Shown here piece after piece: positions 33,071 to 44,882 of a stretch of 64,000 nucleotides of DNA. The notes beneath the pieces are model-generated. The model was given only the letters and a program-made list of their open reading frames with translations, was not told where the DNA came from and ran no database searches. Position 1 is the first letter of the stretch, and the number at the start of each line of letters is the position of its first letter. Both the position numbers and the translations under genes were made by a program. This DNA is from Nilaparvata lugens (taxonomy: Eukaryota > Arthropoda > Insecta > Hemiptera > Delphacidae), in the NCBI RefSeq assembly GCF_014356525.2, contig NC_052511.1, positions 34,230,687-34,294,686 of the forward strand, given 5' to 3'.

Positions 33071-34677
33071 AATGTAACCACGTGGTTAGCATATGCTTCA
33101 ATTTTACCACGTGGTCAGCACATGGATATTATTGAAGCAATTATTTGATGATCAGTTATTTGAATGGTGATCACATAAAACGATAAACATGATATATGAG
33201 TAGATGTATTTATAAATTAGGTCATGAAGTAGATTAGGCTATATGTATAAAGTATTCAACAAATAATGTTGTACAATGAATTATAATTCAATAATTATTA
33301 TAAGCTAATTAAGTTAGTTGAATCCGAATTCATAGGCTAAGGACAAATTTGTAAATAGAATAAATTAGGTATATTTGATTGAAACAGGTTGACAATGAGT
33401 ATAAGAAACCTACTCAATTAATTAAGAAGTAATTGATTGGTATCTTATTAATTTGATTTATTCAACTCGATTGTAATGATGTACTGTATGACATTGTATT
33501 TTGTTCATTTCATGTATTTATTATTGAAGTATTTTCAATATTAGATTTATAAGATTGATCACTGTATTAATCAAATCAATGCATTCAATTGTCAGTATCC
33601 AAACTTTAGAGTTTAAATATTGATAAAATATATGATATCATTTGTTTTAATAATGAAGGGGAGCCATATTTTAAAATGATATAACATAATAAACATTATA
33701 GTGAATTCAAATTGATATTTGAATTCAATTTGTAAGCATAATATTAGCTGATGAGTTTGAGTGTAGGCGGAGCTAGAGGGCGAAGGGTGATGAGGGGTGG
33801 AAAATCGTGGTGCTAGTATATATGCAGGCAGACCATGCCTTGCAAGTTAGTTGCAGTTAGTGGCATTTGAGTGGCAGTTAGTTGCAGAGTTGCAGTGAGT
33901 TGCTGTTAGTTGCTGTGAGTCTCTTGGATTTTGGAGAGTGTTCAGTATAGGAGTGAGTTTTTGGTCTCAGACTTCAATTATCCTATAGGGAATTGACTGA
34001 GCCAAGTAAAGATTGTATTTACAATTTTCAATTTTTCTCATTTCAAATCCACACCACCCCACCCTAAAAAGCCCAAATAACTATATCAAATTACATAGCA
34101 TCAAAGTAAACAGCAAATTTAATTATTTAGCTCTTCTAAATACAAATCTGTAGATACAGTTTTAATTAACTTCTTGAAGCTTACAGTTGAAATTTTCTTC
34201 TAAGCACAAATAATAGTTTCTTAAAGCAAGGCTCCCCTAATCATATTCATTCTTCAAACTTTATCAATTCTCATATTTTTGACTATAATCATATTTTTAA
34301 CTAGAGTTGTTCAATATTTTGATTTAATTACTTATTTTTCAAGTGACCTGATAAAAGTAATAAGAACTGTTTGTTAAATTTTGTTGTATAAAATTAAAAC
34401 TTGAACTGTAATATTTTCGAAAACTTAATCATCCTGTATTTATATCTAATCATTACTATATTTTTGATCAATTTTTTATAAATTTAAAGTTCAATAATAA
34501 ATTCATAATTAACCTTTGTTTTGCCTTTCACTTCGTACATTCCCTTACACACGACCCTGATCTATCTATCTTTATCTTTTTCTTCTATACTATTATTAGT
34601 TCAGTGAGTGAAGTTACAGTAAAGTAATTTATTTTATCAATTCAAAGTGATTGATTGGCGCCGGGCAAAATACCGTA
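33071..34677 (+). other. Possible 5' LTR and primer-binding site of an LTR element
   Basis: TGTAACCACGTGG begins at 33071. A promoter-like TATATATGC lies near 33818, followed by a degenerate GTTGCAGTTAGT repeat, and TGGCGCCGGGCAAAA (starting about 34655) resembles a tRNA-primed binding site of the TGGCGCC type. Gag or pol coding was not recognised downstream, and no second LTR was found in the window. The region may be a degenerate or solo remnant, or coincidence. Confidence 0.2.
33841..33922 (+). repeat. Degenerate AGTTGC-rich minisatellite
   Basis: Short units of the type AGTTAGTTGC or GAGTTGCAGT recur about seven times with variation. It sits just downstream of the TATATATGC box. Confidence 0.6.
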
Positions 34678-37497
34678 TAGAGTGAGGGAGTTCGAAACCC
34701 ACTCTAAATGAAGACCAGAAGTGGGAAAAAGTTCAAGGAAATTATATGATCTCCAGCTGCATCTGCCGTACAGTTGACGAATTCGCTCCTAAGTCGAAGT
34801 TGGTAACAGATAAAAGCTGATATACGAGCAGGTAAGGACAGAGAATAAATAATCCCGATCTGACCCCACACACTACATCCACTTAGATCTGTTCCAATAT
34901 CCAGCTTAATTCAATTATTTCAATGATCGTATTCGATCTGTTCTTGATGATATAGAACGTATCAGACACAATAATTGACAAGCTTAAGAAATAATCGAAC
35001 TCAGAAGACGAATTAACAAAATTGAAATATAATATAGTAAAATATATGATTTGACAGTGCAGACTCAGAGCTTGATTTACAGATTGATAATAATTTAACA
35101 TTTACAAAATGATCAAAAGTGTGCTGGTACTCGCATGATACCATGCATGATTCAACAGAATTTTACAATAATTGATAAAAATTTAACAGTTTGTGAAAAA
35201 TGGTGAAAATAAATTATAAAATATTTTTTCAATATGCTCGGGGTCATGGTTCTGGCAGCGGAGGATAGTTAATCAACTACAAGTTCTTATAAATTCTATA
35301 CCAAATAAATTCTAGGATATTAATAATTAATAAGCGCTTGTCGGCGTGGCCATTAATTTAACAAAGAAAAAATTTATATTTTCAGCACTGTAATATTTTT
35401 CGAAGCGTAGATTGGGGCCCCTTTAAATTCTAAAACCCACGTGAAACTCCTTGGCGGTCGTGGTTCTTTCTTTGGATCAAATTCGTTTGATTGGCGGCGG
35501 TCCAGGCTTCGGTCTCAGCACGTGTGGAATTTTTATTTAAAATATCTCCTTCACCAATTAAATCAGGGAGTAATATTGAACTTTAAACTCTTGAATTATC
35601 GATTGATGAAACAAATTTACAAATAACAAATAAAATAGCCTAAAATATTGGCTCACAGATAAAACATATAAAATCAAACAAAAATTCCACAAATCTTTAA
35701 CGAGGTCTTACTGGTAAGGATTTCAAAAAGGAAGTGACTGTCTTTTTCTAGGCCTTTTGGCTAGAACCTTTTCTCTGAGAATCTCTGTGTAATTAATTTG
35801 CATGAAAATTTGCCATTGGTAGGATGATTATGACGTAGGCATGACGTCAGTGGCAAGCAGTAAAATATAATTCCTTTAATTACAATAATAATTTGATTTG
35901 TATAATTCTTTAAACTACTTAATTCTCTAGATAAAGTTCCTCTATACAGTGTACATGCACTAGCATATATAATAAGGCAGGTTTGTTGTCTGATAACAGA
36001 TTAACATATGATGTTTTCAAACGATCACCCTTTTGGTGCTATTTCTATGCTATATGATTGGCTTAGACTTGCCAAAGAGATTCATTCACCATGTGGTTCA
36101 GTTGAAACAATAATTAATAATTTAATATTCCTATACAATTCCTACTATGTTCGAAACTATTATAATTAATTTTTGCTGCTCTTATCAGTAATATAATGTT
36201 GATGCTATGACCTAGCTCGTTACAATAATACTTGATATTATAATAAAATTCCTTGAATAATAAATAATTTTAATAATAATACATATATTTTATTGTTTAT
36301 TCGAAATTCTTGGTCCTTTATCGATAGTTCTTAATTTTAGAAATAATATTACAGCTTGCATGAAATCCTGGCATGACATTTTACAATATATTGAATCAGT
36401 CAGCTGTGTTTGAGCTACTCCAAAACATCTGATTAATAGTAAACAAAGTGTAACCTCAAAATTCAGTGAGCAATTCATAAACGATTCGTACTCAATTTGC
36501 AAAATAATTATGATTTTATTAAATAATTCTTTGGGAAAATGTGTAGTACAGAACGGTACTCTTATCTGATACTCAGTTGTTGATAAGAAAGCTTTATCGC
36601 TCGGTCGCTAACTATTCCTTTAGCATATTCTTTCATTTTATAAGGGTAATTACAATTTTTCTGGTTGATTCTCTCTTTTCATGAGATTTATTTAAAAGTT
36701 TCATCACACAAAGTATGCTTATGCCCTTCGATTTCAATTACAAATAAATTTATTAGTTGGAGAATAATTATTAATTCAATGAAAAGTTAGCTTATATTGT
36801 CATTATGTTTACACAAAGATATCCAAAATCATAAATAGAAGTAGATACTATTCTTATATAAGTACATGAGAATAATAATGAAAAAAGTTCTCAAAGAAAT
36901 GAATTGATTTGAAGGAAAATGGAATGTTGCACTGATAAAAACCAAGGAATAAATTAATAGAATAGACAATAGAAGGAACTTACATGATATGAAATCAATA
37001 AGCGAAAATAAATATTACAATAGAAACAAAGGAAATTATAAATGCTACTCCCATTTACGACTCAATTCAGATGAGAAAAAAATCAATTTAAGATAATCCT
37101 AGAAAATACTGAGTATTCATAATATTCTCCCCTATAAAGAACTATTATTGTGAGATAACATGCCAACATGAGTTGTTTCCTCTTTTCCCTTCACTACAAC
37201 AACTCTCTTCCTTACTTCTTTGTTGAACAAAGCTAACTCATTTTATGTTTTATAGAATTAGAATTAAATATTATTCCATCAATAATAAACTAATTTAAAT
37301 CACCTGAAAAGTTCCAGTAACACAGTTCATTAACTATAAATCCTGCACGTGGAAAATGATAACTATAAACAAATGAAAATAGGAAATTATTAAATTATTA
37401 AAAACCCAACACGTTTGCATTTATCAGAAAATTAACTTAATAAAGAGTTCAAACCGCCACCATTCTGTAACCATGACTTTATCTTGCAACTTACAGT
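34678..37497. other. AT-rich spacer
   Basis: No gene supported. GC-richer words occur near 35230-35270 and 35400-35530 (GGCGGTCGTGG, GGCGGCGGTCC) without an open frame of note. The stretch 37100-37497 lies downstream of the minus-strand ORF1 and may include its 3' untranslated region. Confidence 0.4.
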
Positions 37498-38430
37498 TTA
37501 TTTCCTAGTTCCTTGTTCAGTGTCGTTCGTAAATATTTTCAAATCATCCTCTACAATAACCCTTACCACTGGACCTTCCGGATTTCTCCTAACAAAGATT
37601 TTACCTTCTCTAACCCAAGCGAACGCGATCCTATTTTGTTTCACTAAGTCTCTCACAGCATTGAGAAGTGATCTGTTAAAATCAGTTAAGTGTTCGTTAA
37701 TGTAGATTTTTTTATTATCGAATGATTCATGCAGTAACTTCGCTTCAATTCCCTTCATTTTACGAGCCGCATTCAGCCAGATTTTGCGGCAGTTCCTAGA
37801 CATAAGTCTCACTACGATCGGGGGTCGATGTGGGCCTCCTTTATTATTCAGGCGATGTGCAGTTGAAATGTCCGATATATGAAACTGAATTTTCAAGATC
37901 TCAGCGAGTTTTTGCAGAATAAGATAGACGTCCTCTCCCTTGGTTTGGGGAACACCGATAATCACCACATTATCTTTCCTTGAATATTGGTTAATAGAGT
38001 TAATTTCATTTTTGAAATCACGAATTTCACCTTGCATGCGAACATTATTATCCCGCAAAACTTTACATTCATTCTTTAAACTCGCGTACTCTTTTACGAA
38101 TTTGTTGACTTCGAGACGTAACACGTTTAATTCCGATTGAATCATTTCAGTAAGTGACTGCTTCATTTCTGCGAACTGCTTGTCCATTTTTATACCTAGG
38201 TTTTTAATAGCAAGTTCCAGGTTATTATTTGAAGCACTATTGTCAACGGAAGATTTCAATGTAATACACTCATCACATTTCCAGGTATTTTTTTTCTGTC
38301 CCAGTTTACGAAGATTTTCTGTTGTACCTACACGGCAACACTTTGCATGAAATGCATCATTACACTCGACACATTTGATTTCGTCCTTAACATCATTCAA
38401 AACCAAATTACACAATGAACAGTTAACCAT
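37498..38430 (-). CDS. LINE ORF1 protein with PHD finger, without ORF2 (LINE-F)
   Basis: 310 codons on the minus strand. The ATG at 38430 is chosen because the frame further upstream has only a GTG. Residues 1-60 form a C4HC3 PHD-type finger (CSLC, CVEC, HAKC, WKCDEC). Residues about 70-160 look like a coiled coil. Residues about 160-310 are the conserved ORF1 core (QYSRKDNVVIIGVPQ, ISTAHRLNNK, RPPIVVRLMSR, FAWVREGKIFVRR), shared with LINE-D ORF1. The protein probably binds nucleic acid and forms the LINE particle. No endonuclease or RT follows below 37498. It is either an ORF1-only (HAL1-like) derivative or a 3'-deleted LINE. The frame is fully intact. Confidence 0.75.
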   Translation of the reverse strand: MVNCSLCNLVLNDVKDEIKCVECNDAFHAKCCRVGTTENLRKLGQKKNTWKCDECITLKSSVDNSASNNNLELAIKNLGIKMDKQFAEMKQSLTEMIQSELNVLRLEVNKFVKEYASLKNECKVLRDNNVRMQGEIRDFKNEINSINQYSRKDNVVIIGVPQTKGEDVYLILQKLAEILKIQFHISDISTAHRLNNKGGPHRPPIVVRLMSRNCRKIWLNAARKMKGIEAKLLHESFDNKKIYINEHLTDFNRSLLNAVRDLVKQNRIAFAWVREGKIFVRRNPEGPVVRVIVEDDLKIFTNDTEQGTRK

Positions 38431-38530
38431 TTTGAAAAGGCTAAAAAATAACACGGTACTGTATTACGGATCGGCACTACTACTACTATCTAATCAGCCA
38501 GAGCGAAAACAACCTTCTCTACCGAATGCC

Positions 38531-39697
38531 AAGACTAGACTATAAAATCGATTTTTTATGACTATTTTGAGATAGAGACTTGCAAAAAAAGAGACGAGAC
38601 GAGAAAAAACAACTGTTTGCAGCGGAAAACAATCTTTTTTCACAATATGCCAAACCTGAACAATTAGAAAACCATGTAGCTCATGACCCCTTGAAGGTAC
38701 AGACCTGAAAATGGTATCAATCTCTTCGTAAAGATGTGTGGAAATAGATTATCCATCATGGCAATCTTAAAAATGTTTTTTATCATTGAATAATCCAAGA
38801 TGGCGGTCAAAAATCTGATTTCAAGAGTTATATTCACCATAGTAAAAGTTTGTGAAATTGGATAAATCCTCCAAATATTGTAGTATGATTATTTTTGAGC
38901 TTCCAGATGGCTGAATTGATCCGATATCCTCGATATTATTAGAATCACAGACGATTTCTTGAAAATCGACATATTTTTGCCACCATCTTGTTTTTTTCAT
39001 GATGACAAAAATTTTTGAGATTGTCATCATGGATATTCTCTTCCTACACATCATTATAAAGGGATTGATACTATTCCCAAGTCTGTACCTTCAAGGAGTC
39101 ATGAGTTTCACGGTTTTCTAATTGTTGGCATTGGCATTTGGTGGAAAAAGCATGTTTTCCGCTGCAAACACTAATTTTTACTCTTTTTCCGATGACGCTC
39201 CAGCCGTGAAATATGGACTTATAGCCTCCACCCAGCTGTCATTTCGAGGCTTTGGACATAATTATACTACACTGTGTCAATAATACTAGTGTTCGTCTAC
39301 TGCGAAAACATTTACAGGATGGAAAGTAAAATATTGTCCCTAAAATGTATGTTTCAAGTTTTTGAAGTTGAATAAATAACGGAAAGAAAGGTCGAAATGG
39401 GATGATTCTTTCGAACATCATTGTTTGGTCAATTTTAAACACTCTGGAGGTAGAACCAATCCGATATATCTCACAATGACTGAATAACAAGCGATAAAAA
39501 AATGTCTGTCATAAATGACCGCCATCTTGTATTTTTCAATGATGTCGAATATTTTCGTTGTTTCCATCAACAATATTCTTATTTGTCTTGTTGTAACAAA
39601 GAGATTAAGACCATTTGCAAGTCTCTATCTTGAAATAGTCATGAAAAAATCGATTCTATAGTTCTAGATTGTTACCTCATGCCTATGAAAAAACGGG
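38531..39697. repeat. Foldback-type element with imperfect inverted arms
   Basis: Left outer arm at 38531-38585 (TAAAATCGATTTTTTATGAC) pairs with 39612-39690 read on the other strand. The inner arm at 38640-38815 pairs with 38985-39140 (shared words such as CCTTGAAGGTACAGAC and CCAAGATGGCGG-type). The right arm has about 400 extra bases (39239-39612), which are present in the partial copy at 28315-28735. There is no coding content. It looks like a long-TIR MITE or foldback element. Confidence 0.7.
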
Positions 39698-40065
39698 GCG
39701 ATGTCAGGATACACCACCGTCAAAGTCAGACACATCCATCCTAGCACTGAAAATCAGTCTTGTTTTGGCGGTGGCAACTTTTGTCGTTCTTGTGCTGAAA
39801 AAGAAGTGTCTTGTTTTGGCGGGGCGAGTCCGTGACTAATTTCTCTACCTGGAAAACAGTCTCTGGTTGTCGCTATCAGCTTTTGACGCTTATGTGAGTT
39901 AAGCTGACAGAATAGCTTGGAAGTAAACTGGTTTCAATTTTGGAGAAGACTGTACTTTCTTTGAAATATTCTTTTTAGAACTTAGTGTGACTGTAGAAGT
40001 GTGGACAATACTCCTGCGTGACATTGTCTCTTATCTCAACCTTATTTAGTTCTATTGCTTCCTCT

Positions 40066-40069
<4 letters not shown>

Positions 40070-40119
<50 letters not shown>
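40070..40119. repeat. (CT)n microsatellite
   Basis: About 50 bases of pure CT, followed after AA by another short CT run. Confidence 0.95.
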
Positions 40120-40120
<1 letters not shown>

Positions 40121-42130
40121 ACTCTCTCTCTTACCCGGTTGTGTGCTAATGCTCTCCTTTCTTCAAAACCCCTCAGGGTGTTGTTATTATTTCATACAAT
40201 GCTTCAGACATAATTATCTACAACCTATCATGAATTTGACTTTCCCATGCCTAGATTTGTAAATTTCTCTGTGTCAATAATATTCATTACCATCAACTCT
40301 TGCTTGTAATATTGTGAATTCCCCCATTCCACCGAGTAGGATTGTATAATATAGTTGATGTAGCGTACTGGAGGGTTAATGGTTGAATGTGAGAGAGGGC
40401 CGGCCGTGCAAAAAAAAACTAAAACTGCAATTCAATTAAATCCTCACTTCTTCACTTTCTCACTATAGGCCTATATCCCTCAGAACCACACTCTCTTGTG
40501 AAATACACAATCCCCTACACTGAAATAATTTTACTCCTTCAAGTTATGTGCTCCCAACTTGATAATACCGCCCGTTGTTCTCTCAATAATATTTGTTGAA
40601 CGAGCGTTAGCAAGTTCTTACTTTTTACTCAAGTTCAAAGTTGTTGCCAGTCTGTGGGTTTGCTTGTTTGTTTGAATGCACTACAATAACTTTAGAAAGA
40701 GTTGATCGATCAGCTTCAAATTTTGAACACGCACTCTTCGAACCTTTTTACAGGTCAAGTTCGTTGAACAACAAAATATTTTACTCACTTCTTCGTCCTT
40801 TTTCAGGATATAAAAGTAACATTGAAAGTACTGCATGAGACAAAATAACTTGCTCCTGTGTGTCTGCCTGACTATTATCCTTCAGTAACATACGCGTAAT
40901 ATTAATGATACAAATTGTGATGGCAGTTGCTATGTCGTTGGTATTATTGATTTAACAAAATTTGAATTCTGTTTCTGAATCATTTAACCATACGGAGAAA
41001 CCTATGAAGTCCTATGGATTCACGTAGGCCTACAGCGTAATATTAATAGGAAAACAGCTTAATGTTCCTTTTCCAAAGATAATATAACAGTGGGCTCCAC
41101 TGGGATTTTATTCAAATTGAAAAAAATTCTATAGGTAGCTTCAAAATAATTTTGGTCTGCCATCTTCGTTCCGCCACATTGAATCAAAAATTTCCTATGG
41201 GAAGGTTTTAATACAAGATTCGAATAATAAAGAATTTCAAGAGACAATGAATGGTGGAAATCGCTCATAAATATATCAAACCGTTTCAAAGATATTCACA
41301 TTTTAGTGTTGAAGTTTTTGGATATCTGTGATACAGAAATATTGCTCGCCTAGAACAGGATAGATTATTCATCACATATTCTTATCATTATCGTTCCCTA
41401 GCAACCTATTTTAAGCGTTTATATAGTAGCTGCTGAGAGAGATTTATGTGATAGATATATCTGAATAATACTATTAAATACTATATTCGACTAAACAACG
41501 AGTGACCCAAATGAAGCGATTCAAATATGAAAAAAAAGAAAAATGGGGATGCGAAAAATATTATAATATTTGGAACTCCATAACTTATCATTTAATTAAG
41601 AGACATTTATAGGATTAATAATTTATTGAAAAACACTGATAATTTAGCAATATTGCACTAATAGTTTTAATTTTAGATGACTCTCTCCTGGATTATTGAG
41701 TTATGTGTTGGATATTCCTCAGTGATTGCGGCATCATCTGAGAAAACTCCGTAAAAGTAATCTCTGTTCGAAATTAACAGAATGCTCAAGTATAGACATT
41801 TAGAAGAAAACAAACATTTCATTTAATGTTCATTGAAATCGACCACATCAGTATTATTTACACGTGAATTACCGGTAGTGTATTGTTAATGTATTAAGAT
41901 TTGAGAAGATAATATGAGCATCTTATTGGTTTTTCTCTCAATGATTGAAATGAATGGCTAAATTGCTTTTCTATAATCATGAAAATATCATAGTTTATTA
42001 CATTCCAGTACAATTATCTTGTTTCACAATCCATTTCTAAGTAGAGCTCATATGTATCGTAATCTTGCCATACAATTACAAAGTTGATTTCATTCAACTT
42101 CAGTGGTGCCATTTCACCAAACTGCTAAAT

Positions 42131-42173
42131 GGGGGGGGGGGGGGGGTAAAAACCAAGGGGTATTGGGGGGGGG
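42131..42173. repeat. Poly-G runs
   Basis: A run of 16 G and, after 18 bases, a run of 9 G in otherwise AT-rich DNA. Possibly a real low-complexity patch or a sequencing/assembly artefact. Confidence 0.7.
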
Positions 42174-42394
42174 AGGAATATACCCCCAAAGGATAGAGGA
42201 CCTGGGTTTTTCCCCATAAATGTTACATTAGAAGATGTTATTATATGCTTCATTTTTCCAATTTTATACAAATGTGGTTGAAGTATCAATACAAACATAT
42301 ACATTATTAGTTATTGAATTCAATCATGGAATATTTATTAGAAATATGGGTCTACAGAGAGGCCCTAGAGTAGGAATACACTGAAACAGATTTT

Positions 42395-42402
42395 TTAAAA
42401 AT
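42395..42402 (+). repeat. Left 8-bp direct repeat flanking the piggyBac element
   Basis: TTAAAAAT, identical to 45274-45281. It begins with the TTAA expected for piggyBac target duplications, but all eight bases agree on both sides. Confidence 0.8.
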
Positions 42403-42563
42403 CCCGTTTCTTCCCATTGTCGACATTTTACAATAATTTCATGGTATTATATTGGCACTACTGCGTCGGCAAGCACGTACGGTATGGCAGTTTTGCCTCT
42501 GGTTTAGAAGCATACGTGATTTTTGTGAGTTGCTCCAGCGTTCATCATGTCATGGACTGATAG

Positions 42564-42777
42564 GTAAGCCTAATATAAACTCATGAATATTATTTATTGA
42601 AGTTATACACTGAATATTGTAAGTATAGGGTTCCTAAAATATGCTTATTTGCGTTTCACATGGAAATTACTGTTTTTTATCTATCAATACTAAGGTTAAA
42701 TATTGATGTCCACATATGTCGACGGTGGGAACGACTGGTAGGGGCGATAGTTGTTGCAATTATTTGTTTGTTTTCAG
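42564..42777 (+). other. Predicted 214-bp intron of the transposase gene
   Basis: The donor AG|GTAAGC and the acceptor TTTGTTTTCAG|G join codons in phase to give MSWTDRLTVAEIA. The acceptor has a strong pyrimidine tract. The intron also contains one of the GTCGAC-bearing motifs (near 42711-42735). Confidence 0.7.
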
Positions 42778-43591
42778 GCTAACGGTCGCTGAAATCGCCA
42801 GTATTTTAGAAGAAGATGAAGATATTGTTGATCCAACATTTTTCATAGATCCACCTGAAAATGCAGCCATCAGCGAGTGTGATTCCGATGATGATACTCC
42901 TACAGGCAACATAAATCATTTATCTGGTAACCAACTCCGAGCTCGTGGTGAATTGATAGGAAGAAAGTTAACTGATGATGGGCTAGTTGAATTTAGAATT
43001 GGCGAAATAGAGGAAGAAGAAATAAGTCAAGAAAATACTGAAGAAGAAGGCAAATGTGAACAAGAAGTAAACGAAGAAGAGAGTGTATCAATAAGCACAA
43101 ATAAAAATACTGGAGAACGAATTAGTGAAAATGTGACTGAGAAAAATTCGAAGAAGAGGAAACAAAAGAAAGATGTGAACAAAAAGAAGAAGAAGAAGGT
43201 GAAAGTGCTCAAGAAAATTCGTAAATGGCAAGAAAATGACATTGCAGATAAGACTTCTATAGAGTTTACTCGGGCAAATTTCTTGGAAAATGACTATTCT
43301 CCAGTAGAGCTATTTGAATTTTTTTTTTGACAATGAAGTGGTTGAATACATCGTTTTTTGTACTAATCTATATGCTAGAGAAAAGGGAAATATGGATTTT
43401 TCTACCTCGAAAAATGAAATACATCAGTTTTTTTCTATTCTTTTTTTGTCTGGCTATAACACAATGGCACGTTACAGAATGTACTGGGAAACAGCAGAAG
43501 ACACCCATCATGAGGCAGTTTCAAGTGCTATGTCACGTAATCGTTTTGAAGATCTCCTACGTTACATTCACTTCTGTGAAAATGTAAAGAT

Positions 43592-43950
43592 TGACAAAGA
43601 TGACAAATTTGCTAAAGTCCGGCCAGTCATGTGTATGTTGAACGAACGATGGCTTCAGTACTTTCCTGGTGATGTCTATCTTTCAATCGATGAGTCCATG
43701 GTACCATATTTTGGTAGACATGGCGCAAAACAACATATCCATGGAAAGCCTATTAGATTTGGCTACAAAGATGACAAAGATGACAAATTTGCTAAAGTCC
43801 GGCCAGTCATGTGTATGTTGAACGAACGATGGCTTCAGTACTTTCCTGGTGATGTCTATCTTTCAATCGATGAGTCCATGGTACCATATTTTGGTAGACA
43901 TGGCGCAAAACAACATATCCATGGAAAGCCTATTAGATTTGGCTACAAAG
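43592..43950 (+). repeat. Exact 180-bp in-frame tandem duplication inside transposase
   Basis: Bases 43592-43770 recur identically 180 positions later. The unit begins GACAAAGATGACAAATTTGC and ends GGCTACAAAG. It encodes 60 residues, including the first catalytic Asp. No difference was seen between copies. Confidence 0.95.
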
Positions 43951-44882
43951 TTTGGATGCTTGCTACAAGGTTAGGATATGCAATTCAAATGGAACCATAT
44001 CAGGGCAAATCGACTGGTGCAACAAATCTAGAACTCGGTGTGGGAGGGTCAGTTGTAATGGACCTAATTTCCGAACTTCCATCAGATAGGAAATACTGTT
44101 TCTTCTTTGACAACTTCTTCACATCTCTCAAACTACTGGAGGAATTGCGAAATAATGGACACTACGGGACAGGAACAATCAGAGTAGACAGAGTACAGGG
44201 TGCCCCTCTCCGCCAGCCTCAAGATCTAAAAAAAGAGCCAAGAGGAACTTTCCATCAAGTCACTGATACAGACACTAATATAACCCTTGTAAGATACATG
44301 GATAATAGTGTCTTTACAATGGCATCAACAGCAACAGGTGTTCAGCCAATGGGAAAAGCAAGACGTTGGTCAAGTCATCAGAAAAAGCACATAATTATTC
44401 CTCAGCCTAATTGTGTGAACTGGTATAATTTGCATATGGGTGGAGTGGATAGATTAGACGAGAATGTTGCTGCATACCGGATAAACATCCGTAATAAGAA
44501 GTGGTATTGGCCGATCATTGCATACCTCTTGAATGTTAGTATGAATAATGCTTGGTTATTGTACAGAATGACACAAAGAGGGGTGGAAAACAAACTTGAT
44601 CTCCTTGGCTTTACAAGATACATTGTCCGCACTTATTTACAAACATGCACAACCCCTCGCCCTTCTTCAGGAAGACCAAGTATGAAAGTGTCTAATAGGG
44701 TTCTGCCAGAAGTTCGTTTCAGTGGTAAGGATCATTTTCTGGAAACCGTCGAAAAACAAGTACGCTGTGTATTGTGTTCCAAAGCAACCAGAAAAAAAAT
44801 GCAAAATATGCAAAGTTGGTTGCCATGTGTTGTGTGCAGAGGCATTCCACACCCGCTAATGATTCGTCAAGTACATAATTAA

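Larger units (their letters stand above)
39698..42394. other. Spacer with simple repeats
   Basis: No coding region supported. TCTTGTTTTGGCGG occurs twice (near 39762 and 39810). A (CT)n tract lies at 40070-40119. At 40640-40700 a GTTTGTTTG phrase precedes repeat-like sequence similar in style to 45900-45990. G runs at 42131-42173 look like a low-complexity or low-quality patch. Confidence 0.4.
42547..44882 (+). pseudogene. piggyBac-like transposase, spliced, with frameshifts and internal duplication
   Basis: Exon 1 is 42547-42563 (ATG, MSWTD + AG). A GT-AG intron follows, and exon 2 starts at 42778 with RLTVAEIASILEEDED. N-terminal acidic and Lys-rich parts (42780-43300) lead to a 10-T run at 43319-43328, where one extra T ends the frame; the DDE domain continues in the next frame (FFDNEVVEYIVF). 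The catalytic Asp triad is IDESMVPYFGRHG (43689, and again 43869), FFFDNFFTSLK (44109) and GGVDRLDENVA (44448). Positions 43592-43950 hold a perfect 180-bp tandem repeat that doubles the first catalytic block. An 8-A run at 44792-44799 shifts the frame again, so the Cys/His-rich tail (CKICKVGC, FHTR) lies in another frame from about 44800. Such proteins excise and insert the element. Confidence 0.85.

Noticed and set aside
43027..43242. Minus-strand Phe/Ser-rich frame
   Set aside because: Shadow of the Glu/Lys-rich N-terminal part of the piggyBac transposase.
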